Source: SB15 sp964639245
Lineage (GTDB): Bacteria > Chloroflexota > Anaerolineae > Aggregatilineales > J027
Direction: 5' to 3'
Length of the DNA: 64,000 nt
Assembly (NCBI GenBank): GCA_964639245.1
Contig: CAZXCU010000001.1
Coordinates: 372,001-436,000, forward strand
The notes beneath the pieces were generated by a model that had not been told where the DNA came from, searched no databases, and saw only the letters and a program-made list of their open reading frames with translations. Made by a program: the position numbers and the translations under genes. Positions 17,897 to 26,812 of the stretch are shown here, piece by piece (the stretch's first letter is position 1; each line of letters begins with the position of its first letter).

Positions 17897-18930
17897 GCAA
17901 AAAAACGATTCTCGCCAAAGTTCTCTATAATATCGGCACGACCAAGTTGATGAATGCCTACTGGGGGGCATCGCGCCTGACGGTGTTGGCCTATCATCGG
18001 ATTCTGGACGTGAACACACCGGGCTTTGATTTTTATGAGCCAAATGTCAGCGCTAGCCCGACCTTGTTTGCGCGTGAAATGGCCTATGTCGCCCAGCATT
18101 TTAATGTGGTGGATTTAAAAGCGGTGGTGGATTTTGTGTACCACAAAGCGCCGCTGCCCGAACGTCCTTTGCTGATCACTTTTGATGATGGGTATCTGGA
18201 TAATTACCAGAATGCGCTGCCTGTCCTCAAAAAATATGGCTTTCCTGCGGTTATTTTTTTGATGACGCATTGGATGACCCACACCCACGAACGTTCGTGG
18301 TGGGATAAATGCGCGTACTATTTTTACCATACCCGCAAGGACTCGGCAGAATTGCCTCTGGTTGGATTGCGAGATTTGTCTACGCCACAGGCACGCCGGG
18401 CAGCCCGCGAAGCGCTGATGCCCAAACTCAAACTTATCTCAGAACAAGAAAAGCTGCAAAGGCTGGCGGAAATCGGCGATGTATTAGGTATTCCGCAAAT
18501 TCCACAGGAGCAACAAATTTTTGTGACATGGGAACAGGTGCGCGAATTGGTAGCAAACAGGGTGGCCTGTCAACCGCACACCGTCAACCATCCCATTTTG
18601 ACCCGTGTTTCGGATGCACAGGTTGAGGATGAAATCTGTCTTTCGCGCCAGCATGTTCAGCAGGAAACCGGACAGGATATTCTGGGGTTTGCCTATCCCA
18701 ACGGTGGACAGGAAGATTACAGCATAGCTGCCCTGAACGCGCTGCGGAAATATGACTACAAAGTGGCCTTTACGCTTGCGCCCGGCCCTATGCCTGCGAG
18801 AGAAGTCCAGAATCACCCGTTTGAAATTCGGCGGGTATATCTGGGGCAGAAGGATACTTTTGAGAGTTTTGTCCTCAAGGTCATGGGTGCAAGTATGCTC
18901 AACGAGAGCCTAGCCTATGTGGAGCAATAG
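17893..18930 (+). CDS. Polysaccharide deacetylase-family protein (NodB homology domain)
   Basis: A 345-residue protein with the NodB domain. Motif 1 TFDDGYLDNY (residue about 96-105) carries the catalytic Asp and metal-ligand Asp; motif 2 PHTVNHP gives the two metal His; AYPNGG is the motif 3 region. No signal peptide is visible, so it may act on lipid-linked intermediates in the cytosol. It ends the plus arm of the polysaccharide locus, overlapping the glycosyltransferase by 4 bases (ATGA). Removal of N- or O-acetyl groups from the glycan is the expected role. Confidence 0.87.
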   Translation: MSKKTILAKVLYNIGTTKLMNAYWGASRLTVLAYHRILDVNTPGFDFYEPNVSASPTLFAREMAYVAQHFNVVDLKAVVDFVYHKAPLPERPLLITFDDGYLDNYQNALPVLKKYGFPAVIFLMTHWMTHTHERSWWDKCAYYFYHTRKDSAELPLVGLRDLSTPQARRAAREALMPKLKLISEQEKLQRLAEIGDVLGIPQIPQEQQIFVTWEQVRELVANRVACQPHTVNHPILTRVSDAQVEDEICLSRQHVQQETGQDILGFAYPNGGQEDYSIAALNALRKYDYKVAFTLAPGPMPAREVQNHPFEIRRVYLGQKDTFESFVLKVMGASMLNESLAYVEQ

Positions 18931-18937
18931 CCCGCAA

Positions 18938-18965
18938 AAAAACTCCTGAGAAGTCAGGAGTTTTT
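18938..18965. terminator. Bidirectional rho-independent terminator at the centre of the EPS locus
   Basis: AAAAACTCCTGA (18938-18949), loop GAAG, TCAGGAGTTTTT (18954-18965), with further T on the plus strand and an A-run on the left that gives a T-run on the minus strand. It separates the convergent deacetylase and epimerase genes, so it can stop both arms. Confidence 0.88.
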
Positions 18966-18987
18966 GTTTTTGTGGCGTGGGATGGTT

Positions 18988-19941
18988 TTAGGCTTTTGCC
19001 GTATATGTCGTATACCAAGCACCCGTTTGTTCCAAGCCCTGTTCAAAATCTGCCACCGTTTCAAAGTTCAAATATTGGCGGGCGAGCGTAATGTTAGAAC
19101 GGGAGTGTTTAATATCCCCGGCGCGTTCCGGCGCATGGATTGGCTGAATGGATTTGCCCATGATGCGATTCAAGGAGGCGACCAGATGCAGCAAATCCAC
19201 ACTTTCGCCGGTTGCCATGTTCAAGACCTTACCAGAAACACCGGGGGCTTTCATCGCCAGCAAATTACCATGCACGATGTTGTCAATATAGGTGAAATCG
19301 CGGGTTTGCAGGCCATCGCCAAAAATCATCGGTTGTTTGTCTTGCAACATCAAGGAAATAAAAATCGGAATCACCGCCGCATATTGCGACTTGGGGTCTT
19401 GGCGCGGCCCAAAAACGTTGAAATAGCGCAGGCAGACGGTTTCTAAGCCAAAAACCTCCGCAAAAACCTGACAGTAATATTCGCCCGCGAGTTTGGCTGC
19501 CCCATACGGCGAAATGGGACGGGTGGGCATGGTTTCATCGGTGGACTCGACTTCGATATTGCCGTAGGCGGCAGAAGAAGCCGCATAAACCACGCGTTTC
19601 ACCCCTGCATCCCGCGCAGCAATCAACACATTCAGTGTGCCTGTGGCGCAGTGTTCATGCGAACGGAGGGGGTCTTCAACACTCAAGGGAACAGAAGCCA
19701 ATGCCGCTTCATGAAAAACGTAATTTGCCCCCGCAAAGGCTTGGTCAAGGGCGGCTTTGTCGGTGATGCTGACTTCGTGAAAACTAAAATTCGGGTTGCC
19801 TTCCAGAGGAGCGATATTTTCGCGTTTGCCTGTCGAAAGGTTATCCACCACACGAACAACATGCCCATCCTTGAGCAAACGGGTGGCAATATGTGACCCG
19901 ATAAAGCCTGCACCCCCGGTAACGACATAGGTTTCTGTCAT
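18988..19941 (-). CDS. NAD-dependent nucleotide-sugar 4-epimerase/dehydratase (SDR-e)
   Basis: A 317-residue extended SDR. The N-terminal TGGAGFIGSHIATRLL is the NAD-binding motif; VVDNLSTG, AAYGNIEVES and SPYGAAKLAGEYY (catalytic YxxxK) follow; RYFNVFGPRQDPKSQYAAVIP is characteristic of UDP-GlcNAc 4-epimerases of the WbpP/TviC group rather than plain GalE. It supplies an epimerised UDP-sugar for the polysaccharide. AAAGGAT before ATG 19941 is the ribosome-binding site. Last gene of the minus-strand arm, separated from Wzx by 93 bases. UDP-Glc/Gal activity cannot be ruled out. Confidence 0.85.
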   Translation of the reverse strand: MTETYVVTGGAGFIGSHIATRLLKDGHVVRVVDNLSTGKRENIAPLEGNPNFSFHEVSITDKAALDQAFAGANYVFHEAALASVPLSVEDPLRSHEHCATGTLNVLIAARDAGVKRVVYAASSAAYGNIEVESTDETMPTRPISPYGAAKLAGEYYCQVFAEVFGLETVCLRYFNVFGPRQDPKSQYAAVIPIFISLMLQDKQPMIFGDGLQTRDFTYIDNIVHGNLLAMKAPGVSGKVLNMATGESVDLLHLVASLNRIMGKSIQPIHAPERAGDIKHSRSNITLARQYLNFETVADFEQGLEQTGAWYTTYTAKA

Positions 19942-20034
19942 CTAATTTCATCCTTTTCGTTTTGATTAAACGTGATTCAGAACAAAGGGCGGGTCACCGA
20001 CCACGCCCACCAACAAATCGGCGTATCGAAAATG

Positions 20035-21477
20035 CTAATTAGAACCCGAAAACTGCATCCGTAATTCCATGATACGTTCGCGTTCAAAGCCGAACATGGC
20101 TGCGCCGTAGGACACCCCGCCCACCAAAACCAGCGCAATCAACGCCAGCAGAGGAGGCCAGCTTTCGGTCAAAAGCAGGGTGCCAAAAACCGCGAGACCC
20201 ATCACCGTGCTGCCCACCGTCGCTGGAATGAATTGGCGTAAAATTTTGCTCATCGGTACTTCGACCAGCCACGACCCCACCACCAAACGCAGCAGGCTAA
20301 CAATGAAGGCAATCACCGCATGACCCACCGACACCGCAAACGCACTTTCCTGTGCAAGGACATACAGGGTTGGGCCAAGCAGGGCAAATTCAAAAACAGC
20401 CGTTTTCCACAAAATATCGGGACGGCCTACCGCTTTGTAAATGTCCCCGATGTTCCATGATACCGAGAGGAAAACCCCGTAAATCGCTAGCGCTGCCATG
20501 ATGGGTGCTGCATCCAGCCATTCCTTGCCAAAAACGACTTCGGTGAAAACTTCCGAAATCAAGGCCATGCCAATCCCGGCTGGAAACGTGACCAGCGAGA
20601 CATAGCGAATTGCCGCTAACATGCCCTGCCGCAGTTCTTCCCGATTTTCCTGTATCAGCGCATAGGCCGGGAACAACACCTGTGCAATAACAATACACAG
20701 GTTGATAATGACAATCTCAGGAATACGGAAAGCCACCGTATATAGCCCTAACGAGGCATCGCCCAAAAACCGCCCGATGAACACATAATCAATGTTGGCT
20801 TGAAAATTGGAAATCAGGCTGTCAATCGAAATCTGGTAGCCGTAGCGGAAAAGCTCGATGGCAATGGGGATAGAAAAGACAAATTTAGGCCGCCAATCCA
20901 CCACCATCCATGCCACAATCGCAAAAGCGGTGCGCCCCACCACCTGCCCGATAACCAAGGCCCAAATCCCCTGCCCAGACAGCGCCATACCAATGCTAAC
21001 GATCCCCTTAGAGACTGCTTCCGCCAGCGAGGGGATGATGCGGCGTGAGAATTTCATTTCTTTTTGAATCAGGGCATCGTGGGTTGCGCCGAAACTGCTC
21101 AGGATAAAACTCAGGCTAAGGATGGGCAGAATCGATGTCACTTGGGGTTCACGGAAGAAATCCGCTACCAACGGGGAAAGTGCTAGGGTAATGAGCCAGA
21201 AGATAATATTCAGCAGGATGTTCAGCCAGAAGGCGGTATCGGCAGCTTCTTCGACATCCCCTTGTCGCTGAATGAGCGCCGTGCCAATGCCCAAATCGCG
21301 TACTGCATCCAAAAAGGTCATGGCGGTGAGGGCAAAACCCACAATCCCGAATTCGGACTGGGTGAGCAACCGCGCAAGCACGGCGGTGGTGACAAGCACC
21401 ATACCCTTCGTGATGCCATAGCTAAGATATGTCCACGCCACACTGGTGACGGTTTTTTTCGCAAGGGATTCTGACAT
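20035..21477 (-). CDS. Wzx/WzxC-type polysaccharide flippase (MOP superfamily)
   Basis: A 480-residue protein with about fourteen hydrophobic segments and short charged loops, opening with SLAKKTVTSVAWTYLSYGITKG. That opening, with LLTQSEFGIVGFA nearby, is typical of the WzxC/Polysacc_synt group of the MOP exporter superfamily. It moves undecaprenyl-linked repeat units across the inner membrane. Starts at ATG 21477, 14 bases after the GT2 stop codon; a weak AAGG precedes it at long spacing. Together with Wzy and Wzz-like proteins on the opposite arm it completes a Wzx/Wzy export set. Confidence 0.87.
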   Translation of the reverse strand: MSESLAKKTVTSVAWTYLSYGITKGMVLVTTAVLARLLTQSEFGIVGFALTAMTFLDAVRDLGIGTALIQRQGDVEEAADTAFWLNILLNIIFWLITLALSPLVADFFREPQVTSILPILSLSFILSSFGATHDALIQKEMKFSRRIIPSLAEAVSKGIVSIGMALSGQGIWALVIGQVVGRTAFAIVAWMVVDWRPKFVFSIPIAIELFRYGYQISIDSLISNFQANIDYVFIGRFLGDASLGLYTVAFRIPEIVIINLCIVIAQVLFPAYALIQENREELRQGMLAAIRYVSLVTFPAGIGMALISEVFTEVVFGKEWLDAAPIMAALAIYGVFLSVSWNIGDIYKAVGRPDILWKTAVFEFALLGPTLYVLAQESAFAVSVGHAVIAFIVSLLRLVVGSWLVEVPMSKILRQFIPATVGSTVMGLAVFGTLLLTESWPPLLALIALVLVGGVSYGAAMFGFERERIMELRMQFSGSN

Positions 21478-21491
21478 ATAGGATGTTTACC

Positions 21492-22682
21492 TTATGAGGC
21501 GGTGCGTTTTTTCCAAGTGACTTTTTGCCGTCCACTGACCCAGCGCCACAGCCCCATCAACGCTGCAAAATTGGAACTCACAAAAAAGTAAGGTAGGCTA
21601 AAAATGAGTATTTTTTTGTAGCCCCGCTTCTCAAAAATTGCGCCGAGCCATGCTAACAGGTAAAAACCAATTTGTCCAACCAGAAGTAAAATGCCCCATG
21701 TACGTTGCAGCAAAACAGGATTGTTGCTTTCGGCGGGCAAAAGTACCGTGATAACATTCGCCACGAACATGAGAATCATAAAAACGGGCGAAAGCGGACG
21801 CAGCAGTTTGTGAGAAAACAACCGGAAGGCCATTTGCAAACTGGGCGCACGCAAATAGCCCGCATTAAACAACGCTTGATACCGTCCGGCGTTAATCCGC
21901 ACCCGGCGGTTGTATTCGTCGGTCATGCTGCCGCTAGCTTCGTCGTAGCTGATGGCCTCCGGTTCATAAATCACACGGAAGCCCTGCCGATTCGCTTCCA
22001 TCGCCAAGCTAAATTCGTCGTTGATTGTGCCTTTGGTCAGGGGTTTATGCAGCTGACGGCGAATAGCAAACATATTGCCGTGTACCGCAACCGTGCTGCC
22101 CGTTTTGCTTTCCCATTTTCGCAGCGCGGCTTCATATTTCCAGTACATGCCGGCTTGTTTCGCCACGCCTTTGTCAGTGTCCCAGATGGCAAGTGTCCCT
22201 ACAATCACACCCACGGATGGGTCAGCAAAGCCGCGTACCAATTTTTGCAGTGAGTCTTTTTCATACATAGGGGAAGCATCGCTCAACACAACAATTTCCC
22301 CGTTGGCATGTTCAAAGCCCATGTTGACCGCGCCCATTTTGCCGCCACGGGTAGGCTGTTTGAGCAGCGTGACCCCTCGCTCGGCAAAACTCTGGATGAT
22401 TTCAGGTGTGCCATCGTCGCTGCCATCGTCAATGAAGAGCAGTTGCAATTTGTCTTTGGGGTAGGAAAGCGACACTGAATTTTCTAATTTTTGCCCGATG
22501 ACATCCGCTTCGTTATAAGCCGGAACGAGCATCGTCACGGAGGGCAGAATATCGTCTTTTTGAACTGGTTTGGCGGCTAACTTTGCCCAGAGAAACATGA
22601 GCAACGGGTAGCCAAAATAGGTCCAAAACAGCAGGATAAAGCTGACCCAGAACAGGCCAGCAAAAAAGATGACCAACGCCAT
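21492..22682 (-). CDS. Membrane glycosyltransferase family 2
   Basis: A 396-residue GT2 enzyme. A membrane helix at the N-terminus (residues 3-30), then SVTMLVPAYNEADVI, FIDDGSDDGTPE, IVVLSDASP (the DxD position is SDA), NDEFSLAMEANRQG and RRVRINAGRYQ, and at least three C-terminal membrane helices. Such processive-type or membrane GT2 enzymes resemble hyaluronan/cellulose-synthase-like proteins but here lack a PilZ domain and the QxxRW motif in its usual form, so a lipid-linked single-sugar transferase is more likely than a synthase. Three bases separate it from the sugar transferase gene upstream, indicating co-transcription. Confidence 0.85.
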   Translation of the reverse strand: MALVIFFAGLFWVSFILLFWTYFGYPLLMFLWAKLAAKPVQKDDILPSVTMLVPAYNEADVIGQKLENSVSLSYPKDKLQLLFIDDGSDDGTPEIIQSFAERGVTLLKQPTRGGKMGAVNMGFEHANGEIVVLSDASPMYEKDSLQKLVRGFADPSVGVIVGTLAIWDTDKGVAKQAGMYWKYEAALRKWESKTGSTVAVHGNMFAIRRQLHKPLTKGTINDEFSLAMEANRQGFRVIYEPEAISYDEASGSMTDEYNRRVRINAGRYQALFNAGYLRAPSLQMAFRLFSHKLLRPLSPVFMILMFVANVITVLLPAESNNPVLLQRTWGILLLVGQIGFYLLAWLGAIFEKRGYKKILIFSLPYFFVSSNFAALMGLWRWVSGRQKVTWKKRTAS

Positions 22683-22685
22683 AAT

Positions 22686-24416
22686 TTAACGCGCCCCTTT
22701 TTGACGTTTGAAAGCGACTTTCATAAACGTTTCTACGATGATCCGAACATCCAAGTAAAAGCTCATGCGGTCAATGTATTTGATGTCCCAGTAGAGCCAG
22801 TTATTGAAATCGGTGTTGCCCCGGCTGTAGACCTGCCAGAGCCCGGTAATGCCGGGGGGGACACTCAAGCGTTCGGTCTGAAACAGGTTATAGCTCTCTA
22901 AATCCCAACTGGTTGGACGCGGCCCGACGATGGTCATGTCGCCACGAAAAACATTGAGCAATTGAGGTAATTCATCCAGACTGGTTTTTCGCAAAATCCG
23001 CCCAACGCGGGTGATGCGCGGGTCACGCTCCAACTTGAGCGGTTCGGCGAGTTTGCCGTTGGCATCCAGTTTGGCTAATCCCTGTGCCGCTAAATCCTTG
23101 AGCATTTCTTCGGCATTGACTGCCATAGTGCGGAATTTGTACATTTTGAAGCGCCGCCCGCCAAGCCCTGTCCGTTTTTGTGAGAAAAAGATCGGCGCAC
23201 CGTCATCAAGATAGACGGCTAAGGCAACCAGCACACCAAGCGGGACAACAAGGGGCGAGGCTGCCAATACGAGCAAAATATCAATTGCCCGTTTGATCCG
23301 GCTATAAATGGCTTTGGCGCTGCCGCTTTGTAAGGGAATATCCTCAATCCAACGGGCATCTTCATAAATGATGTCTTGGGGAAAGACATCCTCAATATCT
23401 CCGATGATGACTTCAATGGGGGTCACTGCCGATTTGATGCCATCATACACTTTGCGCCACATGGATTTGTAGTAGGGGCTGTCTTTGGTAATCACCAGCG
23501 TATCCCGCTTGCGGTCTTTGCCCCCTTCTGTGTCTGCGCTGCCGTTGCTGTTTTTGGGGGGAAGAGGTGGGTAGCTTTCTGGCCCTTTATTTTTGTCCCC
23601 GTCCACCCGTACACGGCTTTGGATGGCAAGGTCAATCAAATCTTCGTAGATGAGGGCATCATCAGGGAAGATTGCCATGCCAATTTTCATGTCCACCCGC
23701 AAACGGACTTTGAGGCGGGTGTGAATGTCTTGCACCAAGTTGCGGGCGGCCTCTGCGTCTGCACCGGGCAAGCAAATCACCAGATTGTCGTTAAACCATG
23801 TAATCAGGTCGTCACGGTACAGCATGACCTCGACATTTTTGGAAACCTGTCCCTGAATATAACGGCGTTTGAAAGCTGCTTGTACGTCAAACGGGTCAGC
23901 GTAGCTGGCTTTCATTTCTTCCAGAGAGGTGAGGCTAAGATAGATAATGGCTAATTTACTGTTGTAACGGCGGGCGCGGAAAATCTCGTTTTTGATGATT
24001 TCTTCGCCTTCTGCCATGTTGGTAATACGCGAATTCTCTTTTTCCAACACGGTATCCTCCACCGCCACTTCCATGTTGAGGAAGGAAAGCGAGGTTTGAC
24101 GAGCAATCACCACCGTGATAAACAGGACTAAAATTTCAGTGGCAGTGATGTAAAAATAAATCTGGGAATCAACCTCAGCAGCAATAAAAAGTTTGCCAAA
24201 GATATAGAGGATGATGATGGGTGTGAAAACTTTTAGAAAATGGATCTGGCTGAGATCTGGCAGCAGCAGAATCGCCATGGTTGTTCCCGCGCACAACACA
24301 TAGACCATGGAGGCCAAATCCAGCGTCCACCCCAATGGGAGTGTGGGACGTTCCAAGTTAAACAGCACAATTTGCCATGTGGCAAGTAAAATCATTACAA
24401 AACGGAAGCGGATCAT
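22686..24416 (-). CDS. Undecaprenyl-phosphate sugar transferase fused to a degenerate GGDEF-like domain
   Basis: A 576-residue membrane protein. Residues 1-110 give four membrane helices. Residues about 135-285 look like a GGDEF fold without the signature: IKNEIFRARRYNSKLAIIYLS opens it, YRDDLITWFNDNLVICLPG covers the signature position (FNDNL for GGDEF), and KIGMAIFPDDALIYEDLIDL closes it. After a disordered linker, residues 365-576 are a bacterial sugar transferase domain: IKRAIDILLVLAASPLVV, KMYKFRTM, DELPQLLNVFRGDM and VGPRPTSW. It places the first sugar phosphate on undecaprenyl phosphate. It heads the minus arm, with GGAGG at 24426-24430 before the ATG. Confidence 0.82.
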   Translation of the reverse strand: MIRFRFVMILLATWQIVLFNLERPTLPLGWTLDLASMVYVLCAGTTMAILLLPDLSQIHFLKVFTPIIILYIFGKLFIAAEVDSQIYFYITATEILVLFITVVIARQTSLSFLNMEVAVEDTVLEKENSRITNMAEGEEIIKNEIFRARRYNSKLAIIYLSLTSLEEMKASYADPFDVQAAFKRRYIQGQVSKNVEVMLYRDDLITWFNDNLVICLPGADAEAARNLVQDIHTRLKVRLRVDMKIGMAIFPDDALIYEDLIDLAIQSRVRVDGDKNKGPESYPPLPPKNSNGSADTEGGKDRKRDTLVITKDSPYYKSMWRKVYDGIKSAVTPIEVIIGDIEDVFPQDIIYEDARWIEDIPLQSGSAKAIYSRIKRAIDILLVLAASPLVVPLGVLVALAVYLDDGAPIFFSQKRTGLGGRRFKMYKFRTMAVNAEEMLKDLAAQGLAKLDANGKLAEPLKLERDPRITRVGRILRKTSLDELPQLLNVFRGDMTIVGPRPTSWDLESYNLFQTERLSVPPGITGLWQVYSRGNTDFNNWLYWDIKYIDRMSFYLDVRIIVETFMKVAFKRQKGAR

Positions 24417-24572
24417 CTAAGAAAACCTCCTGCACAAACAGGCATTCATGTTGGGTTGGGTCAAACTGAAAATGGGTCGGCTGCTCCGAGAAGCTCAACC
24501 TAAGTCTATTGAAAAAGTCTCAAAGAACCAATGTACAAACGATACGAGATGACTAATAGCTCGATTAAGCCT

Positions 24573-24578
24573 ATTATA
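24573..24578 (-). promoter_or_regulatory. Candidate -10 box for the minus EPS arm
   Basis: TATAAT on the minus strand in the 326-base gap between divergent genes. It would give an untranslated leader of about 150 bases before ATG 24416. No convincing -35 box was seen. The rest of the gap is AT-rich and holds no open frame. Confidence 0.4.
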
Positions 24579-24698
24579 AACTTAATTCTATCTCCAAACG
24601 AGAATTATTCACGAAATTTTTACAAGATTTAAGGGATTTGTCGAGAATTTAAAACGGACTTAAATTTACATGTAAACTTTTCGGTGAAAATTTATCTA

Positions 24699-24707
24699 TG
24701 CTATGAT
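24699..24707 (+). promoter_or_regulatory. Extended -10 promoter for the PP2C gene
   Basis: TGCTATGAT, an extended -10 element, 35 bases before ATG 24743. The position suits a short 5' leader. Confidence 0.5.
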
Positions 24708-24742
24708 GACACTATGCCCTAGCTATTTGGGAAGTTACGCTC

Positions 24743-26662
24743 ATGATACTACTCGATTACGCACAAATATCTGACCGGGGATTGCGTCGCCAGCGCAACG
24801 AAGATTATCTTGCGGTCAACATTCCTGAACCCGACTCGTCACAGGCTGCAGCTGGAAATCTGTTTCTGGTGGCGGACGGGATTGGGAGTCTGGGCATGGG
24901 CGAAGTCGCCAGTCAATTAGCGACGGAACGCATTCTAGATTCATATTATGCAGCGAATAATCCAACTTCAGAGGCCGCAGGCCGCATTGCTGCTGCGCTG
25001 AAAGTGGCGAACCAGGCGGTTTTTGAGCGCAGTGCCGACTATGAATTGGCGTATATGGGAACAACCGTGGCGGGGCTGGTGCTGACCCCGAATAACGAAG
25101 CGATTGCATTTAATGTTGGTGACAGTCGTGTCTACCGGATTCGCGGTGGAAAAATGGATCTGGTCAGCCGTGACCATGCTACACCGGCGATAGACGGCAA
25201 TAAACCCAAATTGACGGCGTACATTGGGCAGTCATCGGCAGTTCCTCCTTATACAAAAAGCATGAAAATCAGACGGGGCGATGTTTTTCTTATTTGTACG
25301 GATGGCCTATGGGGGCAGTTAGAGGAAAAAGAAATTCTTCGGATTGTGCGTGGTCATAACGCAGAAACCGCCGCCCAAATGCTGTTAGAAAAAGTCCATG
25401 AACGTGGCGCACGTGACAACGTGACTTTTGTGATTGTACGGATTGGGGCATTCACATCGAGTCGAAATTGGCTGCCGGGTGTGTTGGCTGTTTTGGCGCT
25501 CATCGTCATCGGCGCAGGGGGCTATTTTCTGACGCAAAATGGGAATGACAAAGCCACTCCCACGCCGCTACGGGATACACTGGGGAATATCATTACTGAG
25601 ACTCCGACTAATACGTTTACGCCCTCCGTTACACCCGTTACCCCGACCCATACCCCCTCCGTTACGCCAACGCCTGATGTGGCTGCCACCCGCACCGCCA
25701 ATGCGCGTGCAACGATTAATGCTCAGACAACCGAAATCGCGCAAGCAACAGGAGAAGCGCTGGCAACACGCTATGCTCAAGCCACCATCGATGAGGCGGC
25801 CTCCTTAGAAGCACGGCAAACCGCGCAAGCACAAGCGACTACGGACGCGATTCTGGCAGCGACGGTGTTTGTGCGGCGTACCCAAACTGCCATTGTGGAA
25901 GCAACTTCTTTGCCTGCAACAGAAACGCAGGCGGTCATCATCGCGGGGACATTGGTGGTGGAGGAAACTCGCTCCGCAGGCACGGCAACCGCTATTTATA
26001 TTGCCAGTATGCCGGTCACACCGACTTTTACGACCAATCCCACGTTAACTACCTATACGCCAACTTCTTCTCCTACCCTAACTTTGACTCCAACCATTAC
26101 CCTGACCCCATCCATCACTTTAACGCCTTCGATCACCCCTACACCATCGGATACTCCCACTCCTACTTACACGCCTACCTCGACGCTTTCTCCGCAAGAT
26201 TTTCTAGAAGCGGCGGAAATTGGCGTGATGTTGAATCAAGAAACTGCCTTGCGCGAAACACCCACCACCAGCGATTCGGCTGCACTGCTGGCTGTTCAGA
26301 GTAAAGTCCGTTATACAGGCGAACAAGCAGACGATTTTGTTCAGGTCTTGGTGCTGGAGGGCAGTTTTGAAGGAGAAATGGGGTGGATTGAGGAATCGGT
26401 ACTGCGGGATGGTACACCAATTATCGTGTACGCGGTGACGAATACCACCGCCACCATTCGGAGCAGTAACGGCGTGAATTTTGCCCGAATCGGGCAGGTG
26501 CAGCCGAATACCCGTCTCCCGATTATTGGGATAAGTGATAGGGGGGAACGTTGGTATCTGGTGCGGTTACCAGAGGGAGGCGAAGGTTGGATTGCGCCGA
26601 GTGTGGTTTCTATCGAAGGGGATGTGACCCTCATTCCGGCGGTGAATCCATCCGCACGTTAA
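24743..26662 (+). CDS. PP2C-family Ser/Thr phosphatase with membrane helix and SH3-like tail
   Basis: A 639-residue protein. Residues 1-235 are a PP2C domain: RRQRNEDYLAV, VADGIG, MGTTVAGLVL, NVGDSRVYRIRGG, CTDGLWGQ and ARDNVTFVIV supply all metal-binding Asp residues. A membrane helix near 240-262 (VLAVLALIVIGAGGYFL) places the catalytic part in the cytosol. Outside lie a Thr/Pro-rich stretch, an unusual Ala/Thr/Gln-rich segment (residues 310-410), a second Thr/Pro region, and two SH3-like modules near the C-terminus (SKVRYTGEQADDFVQV, GWIAPSVVSIEGD). It likely reverses Ser/Thr kinase signalling and may sense the cell wall. No kinase is adjacent; one lies 5 kb away. Confidence 0.83.
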   Translation: MILLDYAQISDRGLRRQRNEDYLAVNIPEPDSSQAAAGNLFLVADGIGSLGMGEVASQLATERILDSYYAANNPTSEAAGRIAAALKVANQAVFERSADYELAYMGTTVAGLVLTPNNEAIAFNVGDSRVYRIRGGKMDLVSRDHATPAIDGNKPKLTAYIGQSSAVPPYTKSMKIRRGDVFLICTDGLWGQLEEKEILRIVRGHNAETAAQMLLEKVHERGARDNVTFVIVRIGAFTSSRNWLPGVLAVLALIVIGAGGYFLTQNGNDKATPTPLRDTLGNIITETPTNTFTPSVTPVTPTHTPSVTPTPDVAATRTANARATINAQTTEIAQATGEALATRYAQATIDEAASLEARQTAQAQATTDAILAATVFVRRTQTAIVEATSLPATETQAVIIAGTLVVEETRSAGTATAIYIASMPVTPTFTTNPTLTTYTPTSSPTLTLTPTITLTPSITLTPSITPTPSDTPTPTYTPTSTLSPQDFLEAAEIGVMLNQETALRETPTTSDSAALLAVQSKVRYTGEQADDFVQVLVLEGSFEGEMGWIEESVLRDGTPIIVYAVTNTTATIRSSNGVNFARIGQVQPNTRLPIIGISDRGERWYLVRLPEGGEGWIAPSVVSIEGDVTLIPAVNPSAR

Positions 26663-26761
26663 CAGGCGGTTTTTGCGATAAAAGTAACACGCGATATTTT
26701 TTAATAACATGGATGCGATCTCTGCGAGTCACGTTGCTACGCGAATATGCCTTATAAATCG

Positions 26762-26785
26762 GTAGGGACAGTATATTTTGTTGTC
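26762..26785. repeat. Possible divergent copy of the palindromic repeat
   Basis: GTAGGGACAG...TTGTC keeps the GTAGGGAC outer bases and a short GACA/TGTC pairing. It lies in the 150-base gap before the next gene. Weaker than the other copies. Confidence 0.25.
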
Positions 26786-26812
26786 TATGCTCGAATTTTG
26801 TAGAAAGCTGCT

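Noticed and set aside
25539..25808. Arg/Pro-rich frame in the linker of the PP2C gene
   Set aside because: Another register of Thr/Pro-rich coding sequence; no independent start signal.
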